NCBI RefSeq assembly: GCF_016648855.1
Contig: NZ_JACLQU010000002.1
Location: 1-64,000 of the forward strand
Source of the DNA: Streptococcus parasanguinis
GTDB taxonomy: Bacteria > Bacillota > Bacilli > Lactobacillales > Streptococcaceae
Direction: 5' to 3'
Length of the DNA: 64,000 nt
Position 1 is the stretch's first letter. Every line of letters begins with the position of its first letter. A program made the translations under genes and the position numbers. A model generated the notes under the pieces. That model ran no database searches, was not told the DNA's origin, and was given only the letters and a program-made list of their open reading frames with translations. Shown here in pieces: positions 1 through 7,921 of the stretch.

Positions 1-1
1 T

Positions 2-43
2 CTAAAAGAGATAAAGGAATTAAAGCAAATAAAAGGTAAGTAA
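2..43 (+). CDS. possible C-terminal tail of a gene entering from the left
   Basis: One frame is open from the window edge and ends in TAA at 41-43, reading LKEIKELKQIKGK, a charged helical tail. A second frame (stop at 37-39) is also open, so the choice is uncertain. The only support is the terminator-like hairpin at 87-116 just downstream, which suggests that some plus-strand transcription unit ends here. No function can be given. Confidence 0.25.
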   Translation, partial: LKEIKELKQIKGK

Positions 44-86
44 ATATTAACTAAGAGAACTAGCTAACTAGCTTAAGTAAAACATA

Positions 87-116
87 ACACGGCCATGATT
101 CATGAGCCGTGTTTTT
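87..116 (+). terminator. rho-independent terminator
   Basis: The arms ACACGGC (87-93) and GCCGTGT (106-112) enclose a 12-base loop and run into a stretch of five T. It would end the plus-strand unit entering from the left. Confidence 0.7.
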
Positions 117-121
117 GTATG

Positions 122-149
122 AATGTACATTTGAAAAATTTTTAGTTTT
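122..149. repeat. 28-bp direct repeat, left copy
   Basis: The 28 bases at 122-149 recur exactly and in the same orientation at 2940-2967. The unit begins AATGTACATTTG and ends TTTTTAGTTTT. The two copies bracket about 2.8 kb holding an IS remnant, gene scraps and two unrecognised genes, next to the dif-like site. The motif GTACATT recurs several more times on both sides. Confidence 0.85.
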
Positions 150-222
150 TAGTAAAACTAAAAGTTTATGTACAATTGACTTAACATGAGCTAAACAATT
201 GATACAACTGAATTAGAAGCAT

Positions 223-261
223 AAAGTACATTCTTTAAGGAGTGTACTTTATTTTTATTTT
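223..261 (+). terminator. hairpin with T-rich tail
   Basis: The arms AAAGTACA (223-230) and TGTACTTT (243-250) are perfect complements and are followed by a T-rich run to 261. No gene lies directly upstream. The arms contain the GTACA motif that recurs in this block, so the hairpin may be part of a repeat rather than a working terminator. From 44 to 447 I see no protein-coding gene. Confidence 0.45.
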
Positions 262-447
262 GTACATTATTTTGAAGTGTTATTTTGTATATTTCTAGTT
301 CATAACATCATCTGATTTAAGGAATTGATTTGTACATTTTTACTCTAATAGGTGCAGAAGAAGTAGTGGTTCAATTGTACATTTTTTGCTACTCATTTAA
401 GGTCTTGGTCTTATTGATAGTAAGATATAGATTTTTACTCGTGGTGC

Positions 448-1066
448 TAGTTAATCTCAAAGTATTTCAGATTATAAGTCAGTGCAATTTGCTCCATTCT
501 CAACTGCAATCCTGTTAAGCCTCTAGCTAGTGTTTGTTCGACATCAAAAAAGCACAAAGTTCTGAAAATCGAGTTTCAATAGTCCGTCTCATAGCCATTA
601 GTTTCCAATGATTATGTTGTTTAGCTCTTACCATATTTTGACGTAAAGGCGTCCAAAGATGGTAACTTTTCTGTTTCAACTGTTCTCTGAGTACATAGTT
701 AAGATATGCTAAATCAGCTAAAACATAGGATTGAGAACAATTTTCTAGTAAGTCATCAACTGCCCTAATATCATGTACTGAGGCAGGCGTTACAACATAA
801 TTCAGAATATAGCCTGATAGGGTGACCAGCATATGTACTTTGAATCCATAGACCCAAAGGTGCTTAGAGGAATTGTAACCAATGTCGGCTAGTTCATTAA
901 AAACATGTGCTCTATGGTTACGGACTAGTTGACAAAGTGATAAGGGGAAACTATCTATGATGACAATGTTATTGGGAGAAATTTGAGTATTTATGGCTTG
1001 CCGAATAATTTGGACTAACCAAATCAACTGCCTTGACCGTCGGTTAAACCGACTTCTTTCAAGGAG
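448..1066 (-). pseudogene. IS982-family transposase remnant (frameshifted, 5'-truncated)
   Basis: The frame contains the IS982-type signature IDSFPLSLCQLVRNHRAHVF, then a GYNSSKHLWVYGFKVH segment and an ASVHDIRAVDDLL segment, typical of the DDE domain of this family. Two defects are visible. Homology starts only at LLERSRFNRR (near 1066), so the N-terminal third is gone. In a run of six A at 546-551 the frame shifts: the current frame stops at 527-529, but adding one base restores a family-like tail (DVEQTLARGLTGLQLRMEQ) to the stop at 448-450. Family members are close to 300 residues. It is very likely inactive, and I could not define its terminal inverted repeats. Confidence 0.8.
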
Positions 1067-1067
1067 A

Positions 1068-1181
1068 CACCCACAAGGATTCTTGTTTAGAAGCACCGAA
1101 TCAATCAAGAAGGAGCATCCTGAGGTTCCAGCATTTGAAGAATATGACGAGCTACTTGAAGCAATCAAAAAATCCCTATAA
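1068..1181 (+). pseudogene. C-terminal fragment of an unrecognised gene
   Basis: The plus-strand frame from the IS remnant junction to the stop at 1179-1181 ends TESIKKEHPEVPAFEEYDEL followed by LEAIKKSL. It has the look of a real acidic C-terminus, and its stop codon lies inside a terminator hairpin. Its 5' part seems to have been replaced by the IS982 remnant that begins at about 1066. The parent gene is not recognised. Confidence 0.5.
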
Positions 1182-1193
1182 AGGGATTCTTTT
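1171..1193 (+). terminator. terminator of the truncated plus-strand gene
   Basis: The arms AATCCC (1171-1176) and GGGATT (1183-1188) are followed by CTTTT. The stop codon of the fragment lies in the loop, so this hairpin belonged to that gene. Confidence 0.65.
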
Positions 1194-1197
1194 ATAC

Positions 1198-1524
1198 CTA
1201 TAATACCTTGTGCAAAATAGTCGTATATATCAAAATCAGAGTCACGTTACCTACTATTAGACCAAAAGTAGCAAGCAAGGTCTTTGATGTACCTGGCTTA
1301 AAATCTGCACTAATCAAATATGGCCAAAAGCATACTATTGGGAAAATGGCTATTAACACGCATACATAGGTAGGAATGCTTGTCCAAAGAAAGCGTGTCG
1401 TCTCTAACCAGTGACCCCATGAAGGTATCACTATTTTGCTTATAGTGAAAAGTATGCATATAAGGTGGACCACTAGAAGATAAATAGCATACTTTGTCTT
1501 ACTTAGTACTTTTTTCTTTTTCAT
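1198..1524 (-). CDS. hypothetical three-TM membrane protein
   Basis: A 108-residue protein with a lysine-rich start (MKKKKVLSKTK), then three hydrophobic segments at about residues 12-32, 49-70 and 84-105. This suggests a small integral membrane protein with a cytoplasmic N-terminus. It follows the larger membrane-protein gene at 1552-2565 by 27 bases on the same strand, so the two are probably co-transcribed. No family is recognised. Its place inside the repeat-flanked plastic block suggests accessory DNA. Confidence 0.55.
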   Translation of the reverse strand: MKKKKVLSKTKYAIYLLVVHLICILFTISKIVIPSWGHWLETTRFLWTSIPTYVCVLIAIFPIVCFWPYLISADFKPGTSKTLLATFGLIVGNVTLILIYTTILHKVL

Positions 1525-1551
1525 TTTGCCTAATTATCCCTGCAAATTCTT

Positions 1552-2565
1552 CTATCGCTCTGCTGCAATATTAGAACTAAAATTAAAATTAACTATATCA
1601 TTATTCGAATCAAGGTCTAAATTCATAAAATAATGATTCCAAAAGAATTCATTGTTACCTGCTCCCCACTGCACGCCATAATGACCCAAATATTCATCTC
1701 TTGGCTCGCTTGGAGTCAGCCATATTTTTTTCCCAAATACTTTCGTGAACTCGTTTTCGTCAAGCTTCTTTAGCAAATCTATACCATCTATATTATATGG
1801 AATTCCATATTTTTTAGCAGCTGCTGTGCATTCAGAATCGAAGCAAACCTGCGTAACTACACAGTCCTTCAGCTCCGTACTCTTCCTCTTATCTCCGTAA
1901 ACACCTATACATCCGAGAACTACATTCTTCTTTACAAGAAGATAAGTCGATCGCGTAACTGCTGAGTCATATGGCTTAAAGCCGTTTGGTACGCTAACCC
2001 CCGATCCTTGGTATTTAGAATAGCTTCCCGTTGTCAAAAGCTCATTATAATTAGGATAATCATGTCTACCATTTGACACATAGATTTCAAACCCCTGGTC
2101 TATCAAATCCGAAATCTTAGTCTCTGTAAGATGAATTTCAGTTCTGTCAATTTTAAGTGGAGGTGCGTTATCAGGTAGACCTATAATTATATATACAAAC
2201 ATCAAAAACACGAATATCATAAGCACTGCAACGATACCTATCCAAGATTTCCCGGTTCTCCTTCGTGCATTGAAAAGCGCCATTATAGAAGGCGTGATTA
2301 TAGCAGCACCAATTGGCGCCGCCCCATGACGGAACATGCCCATGACCTTAAAGGCAATTACAGCGCTAATTAGTATTAAAACTATGTGCACTGCATACTC
2401 TCCTACGCTTAGCTTACTCGTTCTAGTCTGATTATTTGCTGGGGCATCGTACACTGGAACACCGTTCTCAAAGGTGTTCTCCATTCTATAACGCAGCCAA
2501 AACAATATTCCAATAAACACAACTGCCAAGAAAACTAGCATTCCGATAAAAACTAATTTTTCCAT
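1552..2565 (-). CDS. hypothetical membrane protein with large C-terminal domain
   Basis: A 337-residue protein with hydrophobic segments near residues 4-24, 56-74, 79-95 and 109-128. A soluble C-terminal domain of about 200 residues follows, containing two Cys close together (VCFDSEC). The layout is that of a membrane-anchored protein with an exposed domain. It starts at ATG 2565 and is followed on the same strand by the small membrane protein at 1198-1524. I do not recognise the family. The context (IS remnant, gene scraps, flanking direct repeats) marks it as accessory. Confidence 0.6.
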   Translation of the reverse strand: MEKLVFIGMLVFLAVVFIGILFWLRYRMENTFENGVPVYDAPANNQTRTSKLSVGEYAVHIVLILISAVIAFKVMGMFRHGAAPIGAAIITPSIMALFNARRRTGKSWIGIVAVLMIFVFLMFVYIIIGLPDNAPPLKIDRTEIHLTETKISDLIDQGFEIYVSNGRHDYPNYNELLTTGSYSKYQGSGVSVPNGFKPYDSAVTRSTYLLVKKNVVLGCIGVYGDKRKSTELKDCVVTQVCFDSECTAAAKKYGIPYNIDGIDLLKKLDENEFTKVFGKKIWLTPSEPRDEYLGHYGVQWGAGNNEFFWNHYFMNLDLDSNNDIVNFNFSSNIAAER

Positions 2566-2648
2566 ATGTAACCTTTTGTCTGACCTAATTATCGTCCATC
2601 AAAATTCATATCTAGTCTACCACATTACAAGAAATATTAAAAGAATAG

Positions 2649-2864
2649 GATTATCTTAATAATATTTTATTAGCAAATCCAACTGAAATAACTGAATTAA
2701 GTAATACTAATGTATGGTGGATATGTAAGGAAAACTCAAATCATCGATACAAACTTAAAATTAATGAAAAAATTAAGTATAAAAAGCGCTCATTAATAAG
2801 TTGCCCAATTTGCAAAGGTTTAAGAAGAAAACAGGAGCATTTTGTTAGATTAAAGATATACTAG
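2649..2864 (+). pseudogene. fragment with treble-clef zinc-ribbon (DUF4379-like)
   Basis: The frame after an in-frame TAG (2646-2648) has no Met start and runs to TAG at 2862-2864. It reads ...TNVWWICKENSNHRYKLKIN... then LISCPICKG. The order VWW-C-x(5)-H followed by CPxC matches the probable zinc-ribbon repeat (DUF4379/PF14311 type) usually found in long tandem arrays. Only one repeat is left, so this is a 5'-truncated scrap. A terminator follows at 2892-2932. Confidence 0.55.
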
Positions 2865-2891
2865 AGAATACTAAAATCAAACAAAGTAAAA

Positions 2892-2932
2892 ACACTCTAA
2901 AGTTCATTAAATTGATTATAGAGTGTTTTTTG
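2892..2932 (+). terminator. rho-independent terminator
   Basis: The perfect arms ACACTCTA (2892-2899) and TAGAGTGT (2919-2926) run into a block of T (2926-2931). It closes the truncated zinc-ribbon gene. Confidence 0.7.
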
Positions 2933-2939
2933 TTGTCAA

Positions 2940-2967
2940 AATGTACATTTGAAAAATTTTTAGTTTT
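2940..2967. repeat. 28-bp direct repeat, right copy
   Basis: Identical to 122-149 and in the same orientation. Immediately after it a second short direct repeat, TCACTTAAATAAAGTACAT, occurs twice (about 2968-2986 and 3022-3040). Confidence 0.85.
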
Positions 2968-3128
2968 CACTTAAATAAAGTACATTTTACAGAAGATGAA
3001 CGGCTTTAAAAATTTCCAGTGTTCACTTAAATAAAGTACATAATTGAGTGTAATTAGCTTAAAAAATTTTTTTGGTTATTTTTGGTAATAGATAGGGATA
3101 CAAAACAGTCCTATATAACCCCTATAAC

Positions 3129-3159
3129 ATCTTTCCGAAAAACTATAATTTTCTTGAAA
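3129..3159 (+). other. dif-type site (difSL) for XerS
   Basis: The 31 bases begin ATCTTTCCGAAAAACTATAA and end TTTTCTTGAAA. From memory they match the streptococcal/lactococcal dif consensus, and they lie 51 bases upstream of xerS, its usual position. This marks the replication terminus region, where XerS resolves chromosome dimers. The last six bases (TTGAAA, 3154-3159) sit 17 bases from a TATACT -10 (3177-3182), so the site appears to overlap the xerS promoter. Confidence 0.85.
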
Positions 3160-3182
3160 AATATATCTGGCTATGCTATACT
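3154..3182 (+). promoter_or_regulatory. xerS promoter overlapping dif
   Basis: The -35 box TTGAAA (3154-3159), a 17-base spacer and an extended -10 TGCTATACT (-10 hexamer 3177-3182) lie upstream of xerS. The -35 is the right arm of the dif site, so XerS bound to dif could shut down its own transcription. Confidence 0.6.
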
Positions 3183-3210
3183 ACTAGTATAGAAAGATTT
3201 GGAGAAAAAC

Positions 3211-4281
3211 ATGAAACGCGAGATCTTATTAGAACGTATCGATAAACTCAAACAAGTCATGCCTTGGTACGTCTTAGAATATTACCAATCAAAACTGGCC
3301 GTTCCATATAGTTTTACGACCTTATACGAATACTTTAAGGAATACGATCGATTTTTCACCTGGGTCTTGGAATCTGGCATATCAGATGCTGACACCATGG
3401 CTAATATTCCCTTAGACGTTCTGGAGCACATGACCAAGAAAGACATGGAATCCTTTATTCTTTACTTACGTGAACGTCCTCTGCTCAATGCCAATACGAC
3501 GAAAAATGGGGTTTCCCAAACGACCATTAACCGTACCCTTTCGGCACTTTCTAGCCTTTATAAGTATTTGACTGAGGAAGTTGAAAACGAGCAAGGGGAA
3601 CCTTATTTCTACCGTAATGTCATGAAGAAGGTTGCGACCAAGAAAAAGAAAGAAACCTTGGCGGCTCGAGCTGAAAATATCAAGCAAAAACTCTTTTTAG
3701 GTGATGAGACAGAAGGTTTCCTGAACTATATCGACCAGGAATACCCTCAAACACTCTCAAATCGCGCCTTATCTTCCTTTAATAAGAATAAAGAACGAGA
3801 TTTAGCGATTATCGCACTCCTTCTTGCCTCTGGTGTCCGTCTCTCTGAAGCCGTTAACCTAGACCTTCGTGACCTCAATCTTAAGATGATGGTGATTGAC
3901 GTCACTCGAAAAGGTGGAAAACGAGATTCTGTTAATGTTGCTGCCTTTGCGAAGCCTTATCTAGAGCAATATCTCGCTATTCGAGACAAACGTTACAAGA
4001 CAGAAAAGACTGATACAGCCCTATTCTTAACCTTGTATCGAGGTGTTCCAAACCGGATTGATGCTTCTAGTGTTGAAAAGATGGTCGCCAAGTATTCTGA
4101 AGACTTCAAAGTCCGAGTGACGCCCCATAAACTACGCCATACATTAGCAACGCGTCTCTATGATGCAACCAAATCACAGGTTTTGGTCAGCCACCAGCTG
4201 GGACATGCCAGCACACAAGTTACTGACTTGTACACGCATATCGTTAATGATGAGCAGAAAAATGCCTTGGATAGTTTATAA
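3211..4281 (+). CDS. xerS: tyrosine recombinase XerS
   Basis: XerS is the single recombinase of streptococci and lactococci that resolves chromosome dimers at dif with the help of FtsK. The 356-residue product has the N-terminal SAM-like DNA-binding region, then a catalytic domain with Arg in [12 protein letters not shown], the [11 protein letters not shown] box, the HQLGHAS box and the Tyr nucleophile in DLYTHIV. An in-frame TTG lies 12 bases upstream, but the GGAG at 3201-3204 places the start at ATG 3211, giving the usual family length. It is monocistronic, with its own promoter in dif and a terminator at 4319-4357. Confidence 0.95.
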   Translation: MKREILLERIDKLKQVMPWYVLEYYQSKLAVPYSFTTLYEYFKEYDRFFTWVLESGISDADTMANIPLDVLEHMTKKDMESFILYLRERPLLNANTTKNGVSQTTINRTLSALSSLYKYLTEEVENEQGEPYFYRNVMKKVATKKKKETLAARAENIKQKLFLGDETEGFLNYIDQEYPQTLSNRALSSFNKNKERDLAIIALLLASGVRLSEAVNLDLRDLNLKMMVIDVTRKGGKRDSVNVAAFAKPYLEQYLAIRDKRYKTEKTDTALFLTLYRGVPNRIDASSVEKMVAKYSEDFKVRVTPHKLRHTLATRLYDATKSQVLVSHQLGHASTQVTDLYTHIVNDEQKNALDSL

Positions 4282-4285
4282 AATT

Positions 4286-4306
4286 ACATAACGTAAATTA
4301 TGTAAT
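4286..4306. repeat. 21-bp near-palindromic repeat, copy 1
   Basis: The sequence ACATAAC-G-TAAATTATGTAAT follows the xerS stop. Its reverse complement recurs with a single mismatch at 9213-9233, just after the acoB stop. Both copies directly follow a stop codon on the coding strand or its complement. Confidence 0.6.
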
Positions 4307-4318
4307 ATATTAGTTTTA

Positions 4319-4357
4319 AAAAGAGCGATAGATTTTTTGAATGTCTACCGCTCTTTT
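4319..4357. terminator. bidirectional terminator between xerS and 4365-5006
   Basis: The arms AAAAGAGCG (4319-4327) and CGCTCTTTT (4349-4357) have A/T tails on both sides. The hairpin sits between two convergent genes. Confidence 0.75.
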
Positions 4358-4364
4358 ATACTTT

Positions 4365-5006
4365 CTATAAAAATTCGATCCAATAATTACGGTGTGGCTC
4401 AATAATGACTGGTTTTCCCCAAAATGATTTTAGATAGGCCAAGTTTGCAGGGGTGACGGGTCTTTTTTCACAATTGTACTTCTCTGCACTCTCTTCTGTT
4501 AAAAAGCATTTAACAGCTTCATATGGCGTACCATCGTTAGCTGTTCTATCAATACCCATATAAGCAATTTCATCTCCGGCCTTCGGAAAATCTGTAAATA
4601 GTTTACCAATAAAATAAACCGTCTTATCTTTCATTAATTCATAAGCCTTACTATTTTCCAGTCTGTTATTCGCTGCAGCGTACATAATACAAAAACTGTC
4701 CACAATATCTTTTAAAGGCATTAATTCTTCTTTACTGACTATAATTTCGTCGGGAGCAAGTCCGCCAAGGATTAAATTTTTATAATGAGGTTGCTGGATG
4801 ATATTATCTAAAGCCATTCCTAATGGTAGTTGGACAGCTTGATAACCTAATGGTTCGAGCTCTTGCTTTTTCTGGTCAAGGTGTTCTTGTGTAATACTGA
4901 CATTTAAATCGTAAGGACTGGAAGGTTGTTGTTTGCTAAAAAAAGCCACTACTATACGATCTAACTGTTCAAATAGACCAAGATTTTCCACTGGAATTTT
5001 CATCAT
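4365..5006 (-). CDS. hypothetical cytosolic protein (SseB-like?)
   Basis: A 213-residue soluble protein with no signal peptide or membrane segment. Phrases such as FLTEESAEKYN are reminiscent of SseB-type N-terminal domains, but that is a weak resemblance and I would not name it on this basis. The start may be ATG 5006 or the next codon, ATG 5003. It is convergent with xerS and shares the terminator at 4319-4357. The lplA transcript ends upstream at the hairpin 5082-5112, so the gene probably has its own promoter in 5007-5080. Confidence 0.7.
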   Translation of the reverse strand: MMKIPVENLGLFEQLDRIVVAFFSKQQPSSPYDLNVSITQEHLDQKKQELEPLGYQAVQLPLGMALDNIIQQPHYKNLILGGLAPDEIIVSKEELMPLKDIVDSFCIMYAAANNRLENSKAYELMKDKTVYFIGKLFTDFPKAGDEIAYMGIDRTANDGTPYEAVKCFLTEESAEKYNCEKRPVTPANLAYLKSFWGKPVIIEPHRNYWIEFL

Positions 5007-5081
5007 CGAATTTAATCCCCTTTTTTGTTCAGATTTCCTCTATATTGTACACTCATAGTTTTCGAATATCAAGTTTAAGAT

Positions 5082-5112
5082 AAAAGATATCCATGTTAAA
5101 TGGATATCTTTT
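5082..5112 (-). terminator. terminator after lplA
   Basis: Perfect 13-base arms (AAAAGATATCCAT at 5082-5094 and its complement at 5100-5112) lie three bases after the lplA stop. T residues lie in the distal arm as read on the minus strand. Confidence 0.7.
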
Positions 5113-5115
5113 ACT

Positions 5116-6105
5116 TTATTCCACCACTGCTTCAGCGATTTCCTCTGCAGTGATACCTGCAAAGTAACGACCTAGGTTAATGGTTCGAAGGGCTTTGAGG
5201 ACGTCTTCACGTTCGTATTTAACGCCACGAAGAACCTCTTCTACTGCTGCAACGTCTTCAATACCGAAGAAGTCACCGTAGATCTTGATGTCTTGGATTT
5301 TGGATTCAATGACGTTTGCGAAGATTTCCACCTTACCGCTAGGGAATTTAGTGCCACGACGGACATTGTATTCAGGAGACTTTCCATAGTTCCAGTCCCA
5401 GGTACCGAACTTGGTTTCCTTGATACGATTGATTTCAGCCAATTCTTCATCTGAGAAGACATATTCTGTCATCTCAGGGTATTCTTTCTTCATGTAGTCC
5501 AAAAGCAAGTCACGGAACTCTTCAACCGTGATTTTTTCTGGCAACTCATCGATGATATTGGTCACACGAGCACGGACTGATTTAACCCCTTTGGACTCAA
5601 ACTTGTCTTTAGACACCTTGAGAGCATTGGCAAGGACTGACAAATCAACGTCAAAAAGAAGGCAACCATGGTGCATGATCCGACCATTGATGTAAGCTTG
5701 GGCATTTCCACAGAATTTCTTGCCATCAATCTCTAAGTCATTACGACCTGTAAATTCAGCCTTCACTCCAAGCTGAGCCAAGGTGTTGATCACGGGAGTT
5801 GAGAAGCTCTTGAAGTCAAAGGCCTTGTTTTCATCTTCTTTTGAAATGATGGTGTAGTTGAGGTTGTTCAAATCGTGATAAACAGCCCCACCACCACTGA
5901 TCCGGCGAACCACTTCAATCCCATGCTCCCGAACATAGTCACGGTTGATTTCTTCGATAGTATTTTGGTGGCGACCAACAATGATAGAAGGTTTGTTAAT
6001 CCAAAGAAGGAAGATTTGATCTTCATCCAAGAGGTGCTTAAAAGCATACTCTTCTAAAGCAATATTAAAAGCAGTATCATTTGAATAATTAATAATGTAT
6101 TTCAT
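5116..6105 (-). CDS. lplA: lipoate-protein ligase A
   Basis: The enzyme activates free lipoate with ATP and attaches it to the lipoyl lysine of 2-oxo-acid dehydrogenase subunits in the cytosol. The 329-residue length is that of the two-domain LplA family. Visible marks are the RRISGGGAVYHDLNN loop (about residues 67-81), GRHQNTIEEIN for substrate binding, and a C-terminal accessory domain after about residue 250. It lies directly downstream of the E3 gene, which carries the only lipoyl domain in the complex. The likely substrate is therefore encoded next door, and the gene is probably the last of the aco operon. Confidence 0.95.
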   Translation of the reverse strand: MKYIINYSNDTAFNIALEEYAFKHLLDEDQIFLLWINKPSIIVGRHQNTIEEINRDYVREHGIEVVRRISGGGAVYHDLNNLNYTIISKEDENKAFDFKSFSTPVINTLAQLGVKAEFTGRNDLEIDGKKFCGNAQAYINGRIMHHGCLLFDVDLSVLANALKVSKDKFESKGVKSVRARVTNIIDELPEKITVEEFRDLLLDYMKKEYPEMTEYVFSDEELAEINRIKETKFGTWDWNYGKSPEYNVRRGTKFPSGKVEIFANVIESKIQDIKIYGDFFGIEDVAAVEEVLRGVKYEREDVLKALRTINLGRYFAGITAEEIAEAVVE

Positions 6106-6173
6106 AAGATTCCTTTATATACGATAGAGACTGGTCCAGCATTTGCTGTCCAGCCATTCTATCATTTCAAATA

Positions 6174-7880
6174 TTATTTCTTCTTAGGTGAGTGAACAGC
6201 CAAGCCGAGTACATCCGCAAAGGCTTCGTACATCACTTCTGAGAAGGTTGGGTGACCATGAATAGTCTTGAGCATTTCTTCCACAGTGATTTCCATCTCA
6301 ATGATAGTAGAAGCTTCGTTGATCAATTCAGCAGCTGCTGGACCAATAATGTGAACCCCAAGAACTTCACCATATTTCTTGTCTGCAATGACCTTAACAA
6401 AACCTTGAGCCGCATCTGATGCAATGGCACGTCCGTTAGCCGCAAAGTTGAATTTACCGATTTGGACATCATATTTCTCACGAGCTTGTTCTTCTGTCAA
6501 ACCAACAGCCGCAACTTCTGGAAGTGTGTAGATAGCTGCAGGAGTTAAGTTCAATTTGGCAACAGCGTGGTTCCCTTTAAGGGCATTTTCAGCCGCTACT
6601 TCACCCATACGGAAGGCAGCGTGGGCCAACATCTTGGTACCATTGATATCACCTGGTGCATAGATACCTGGAACAGACGTTTCCATGTATTCATTGACCT
6701 TGATCCGTCCACGATCCAATTCAAATTCAACATCTCCGATACCTTCAAGGTCTGGAACACGACCGATTGAAAGAAGGGCTTTATTCGCGGTGATATCATC
6801 TTTACCTTCAACCTTGATACGGAGTTTGCCATCTTCCTCAATGATTTCTTGCAATTTAGTATCCGTCAAGATGGTCATACCCTTGCGTTCAAGGATCAAA
6901 CGAAGGTTCTTAGATACTTCCGCATCCATAGCTGGAACGATGCGGTCCATCATTTCGATAACCGTAACTTTTGAACCAAAGGTCATGAAGGCTTGACCAA
7001 GTTCGATACCAACAACCCCACCACCGATGATCACGAGGCTTTCTGGGACTTCATTCATTTCAAGAATATCGTCACTGGTCATGACAAGGGATGATTCCAT
7101 ACCAGGAACGTTAATCTTGCTAACTTTTGAACCACCGGCAAGGATGATTTTCTTCGTTTCAAGCAATTCAGAACCATTGACCAAGACATTCTTATCTTTG
7201 GTGATGGTACCGATTCCTTTATGAACATCCACTCCGTAGCTACGAAGAAGTCCCGCAACCCCACCAACAAGGGTATTTACGACCTTGTTCTTGGTTTCAA
7301 GAACCTTGTCCATATCCACTGTGAAGTTAGGATTTTCAATCACAATACCACGATTTGCAGCGTGACCGATATTTTCGATGATTTCAGCATTGTGAAGGTA
7401 AGTCTTAGTTGGGATACATCCGCGGTTCAAGCACGTTCCACCAAGTTCAGATTTCTCAACGAGAGCAACCTTACCACCTAATTGAGCTGCCTTAATAGCA
7501 GATACGTAACCAGCAGGACCCCCACCGATCACTATGATATCATAAGCGTTATCGCTCTTATTGTCATCGTTTGAAGCACTTGCTGTAGCTGGTGCTGGGC
7601 TTGCTTCTGGTGCAGCAGCTCCGGCTGTTGGGATATTTTCCCCTTCTTCACCAAGGTAACCGATTACTTCTGTTACAGGAACAGTTTCTCCGTCTCCTTT
7701 CAGGATAGCGATCAAGTAACCGTCTTCTTCTGCTTCCAATTCCATGCTGACTTTGTCTGTCATGATTTCAAGGAGCACTTCTCCTTCTTTTACAAATTCG
7801 CCGACTTTTTTATTCCACTGAACGATTTGTCCTTCGGTCATATCTACGCCGGCTTTTGGCATAATTACTTCTAAGGCCAT
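6174..7880 (-). CDS. acoL: dihydrolipoamide dehydrogenase (E3) with N-terminal lipoyl domain
   Basis: E3 reoxidises the dihydrolipoyl group and passes electrons through FAD to NAD+. The 568-residue protein starts with a lipoyl domain (residues 1-80) whose acceptor is Lys43 in MTDKVS. An Ala/Pro-rich linker (about 83-105) follows. Then come the FAD site GGGPAGYVSA, the redox disulfide GGTCLNRGCIPTK, the NAD site GGGVVGIELG, and the dimerisation domain with the HGHPTFSE active-site His. Normal E3 is about 470 residues. The extra domain matters because the neighbouring E2 has none. It is in an operon with acoC, acoB and acoA. Confidence 0.96.
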   Translation of the reverse strand: MALEVIMPKAGVDMTEGQIVQWNKKVGEFVKEGEVLLEIMTDKVSMELEAEEDGYLIAILKGDGETVPVTEVIGYLGEEGENIPTAGAAAPEASPAPATASASNDDNKSDNAYDIIVIGGGPAGYVSAIKAAQLGGKVALVEKSELGGTCLNRGCIPTKTYLHNAEIIENIGHAANRGIVIENPNFTVDMDKVLETKNKVVNTLVGGVAGLLRSYGVDVHKGIGTITKDKNVLVNGSELLETKKIILAGGSKVSKINVPGMESSLVMTSDDILEMNEVPESLVIIGGGVVGIELGQAFMTFGSKVTVIEMMDRIVPAMDAEVSKNLRLILERKGMTILTDTKLQEIIEEDGKLRIKVEGKDDITANKALLSIGRVPDLEGIGDVEFELDRGRIKVNEYMETSVPGIYAPGDINGTKMLAHAAFRMGEVAAENALKGNHAVAKLNLTPAAIYTLPEVAAVGLTEEQAREKYDVQIGKFNFAANGRAIASDAAQGFVKVIADKKYGEVLGVHIIGPAAAELINEASTIIEMEITVEEMLKTIHGHPTFSEVMYEAFADVLGLAVHSPKKK

Positions 7881-7921
7881 TTTATTTTCCTCTTTTTCTT
7901 GTTTCTATTCTCTCTCGTTGA

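Noticed and set aside
330..518. 62-codon plus-strand frame
   Set aside because: Hydrophobic chance frame with no ribosome site, overlapping the restored 3' end of the IS982 transposase on the other strand.
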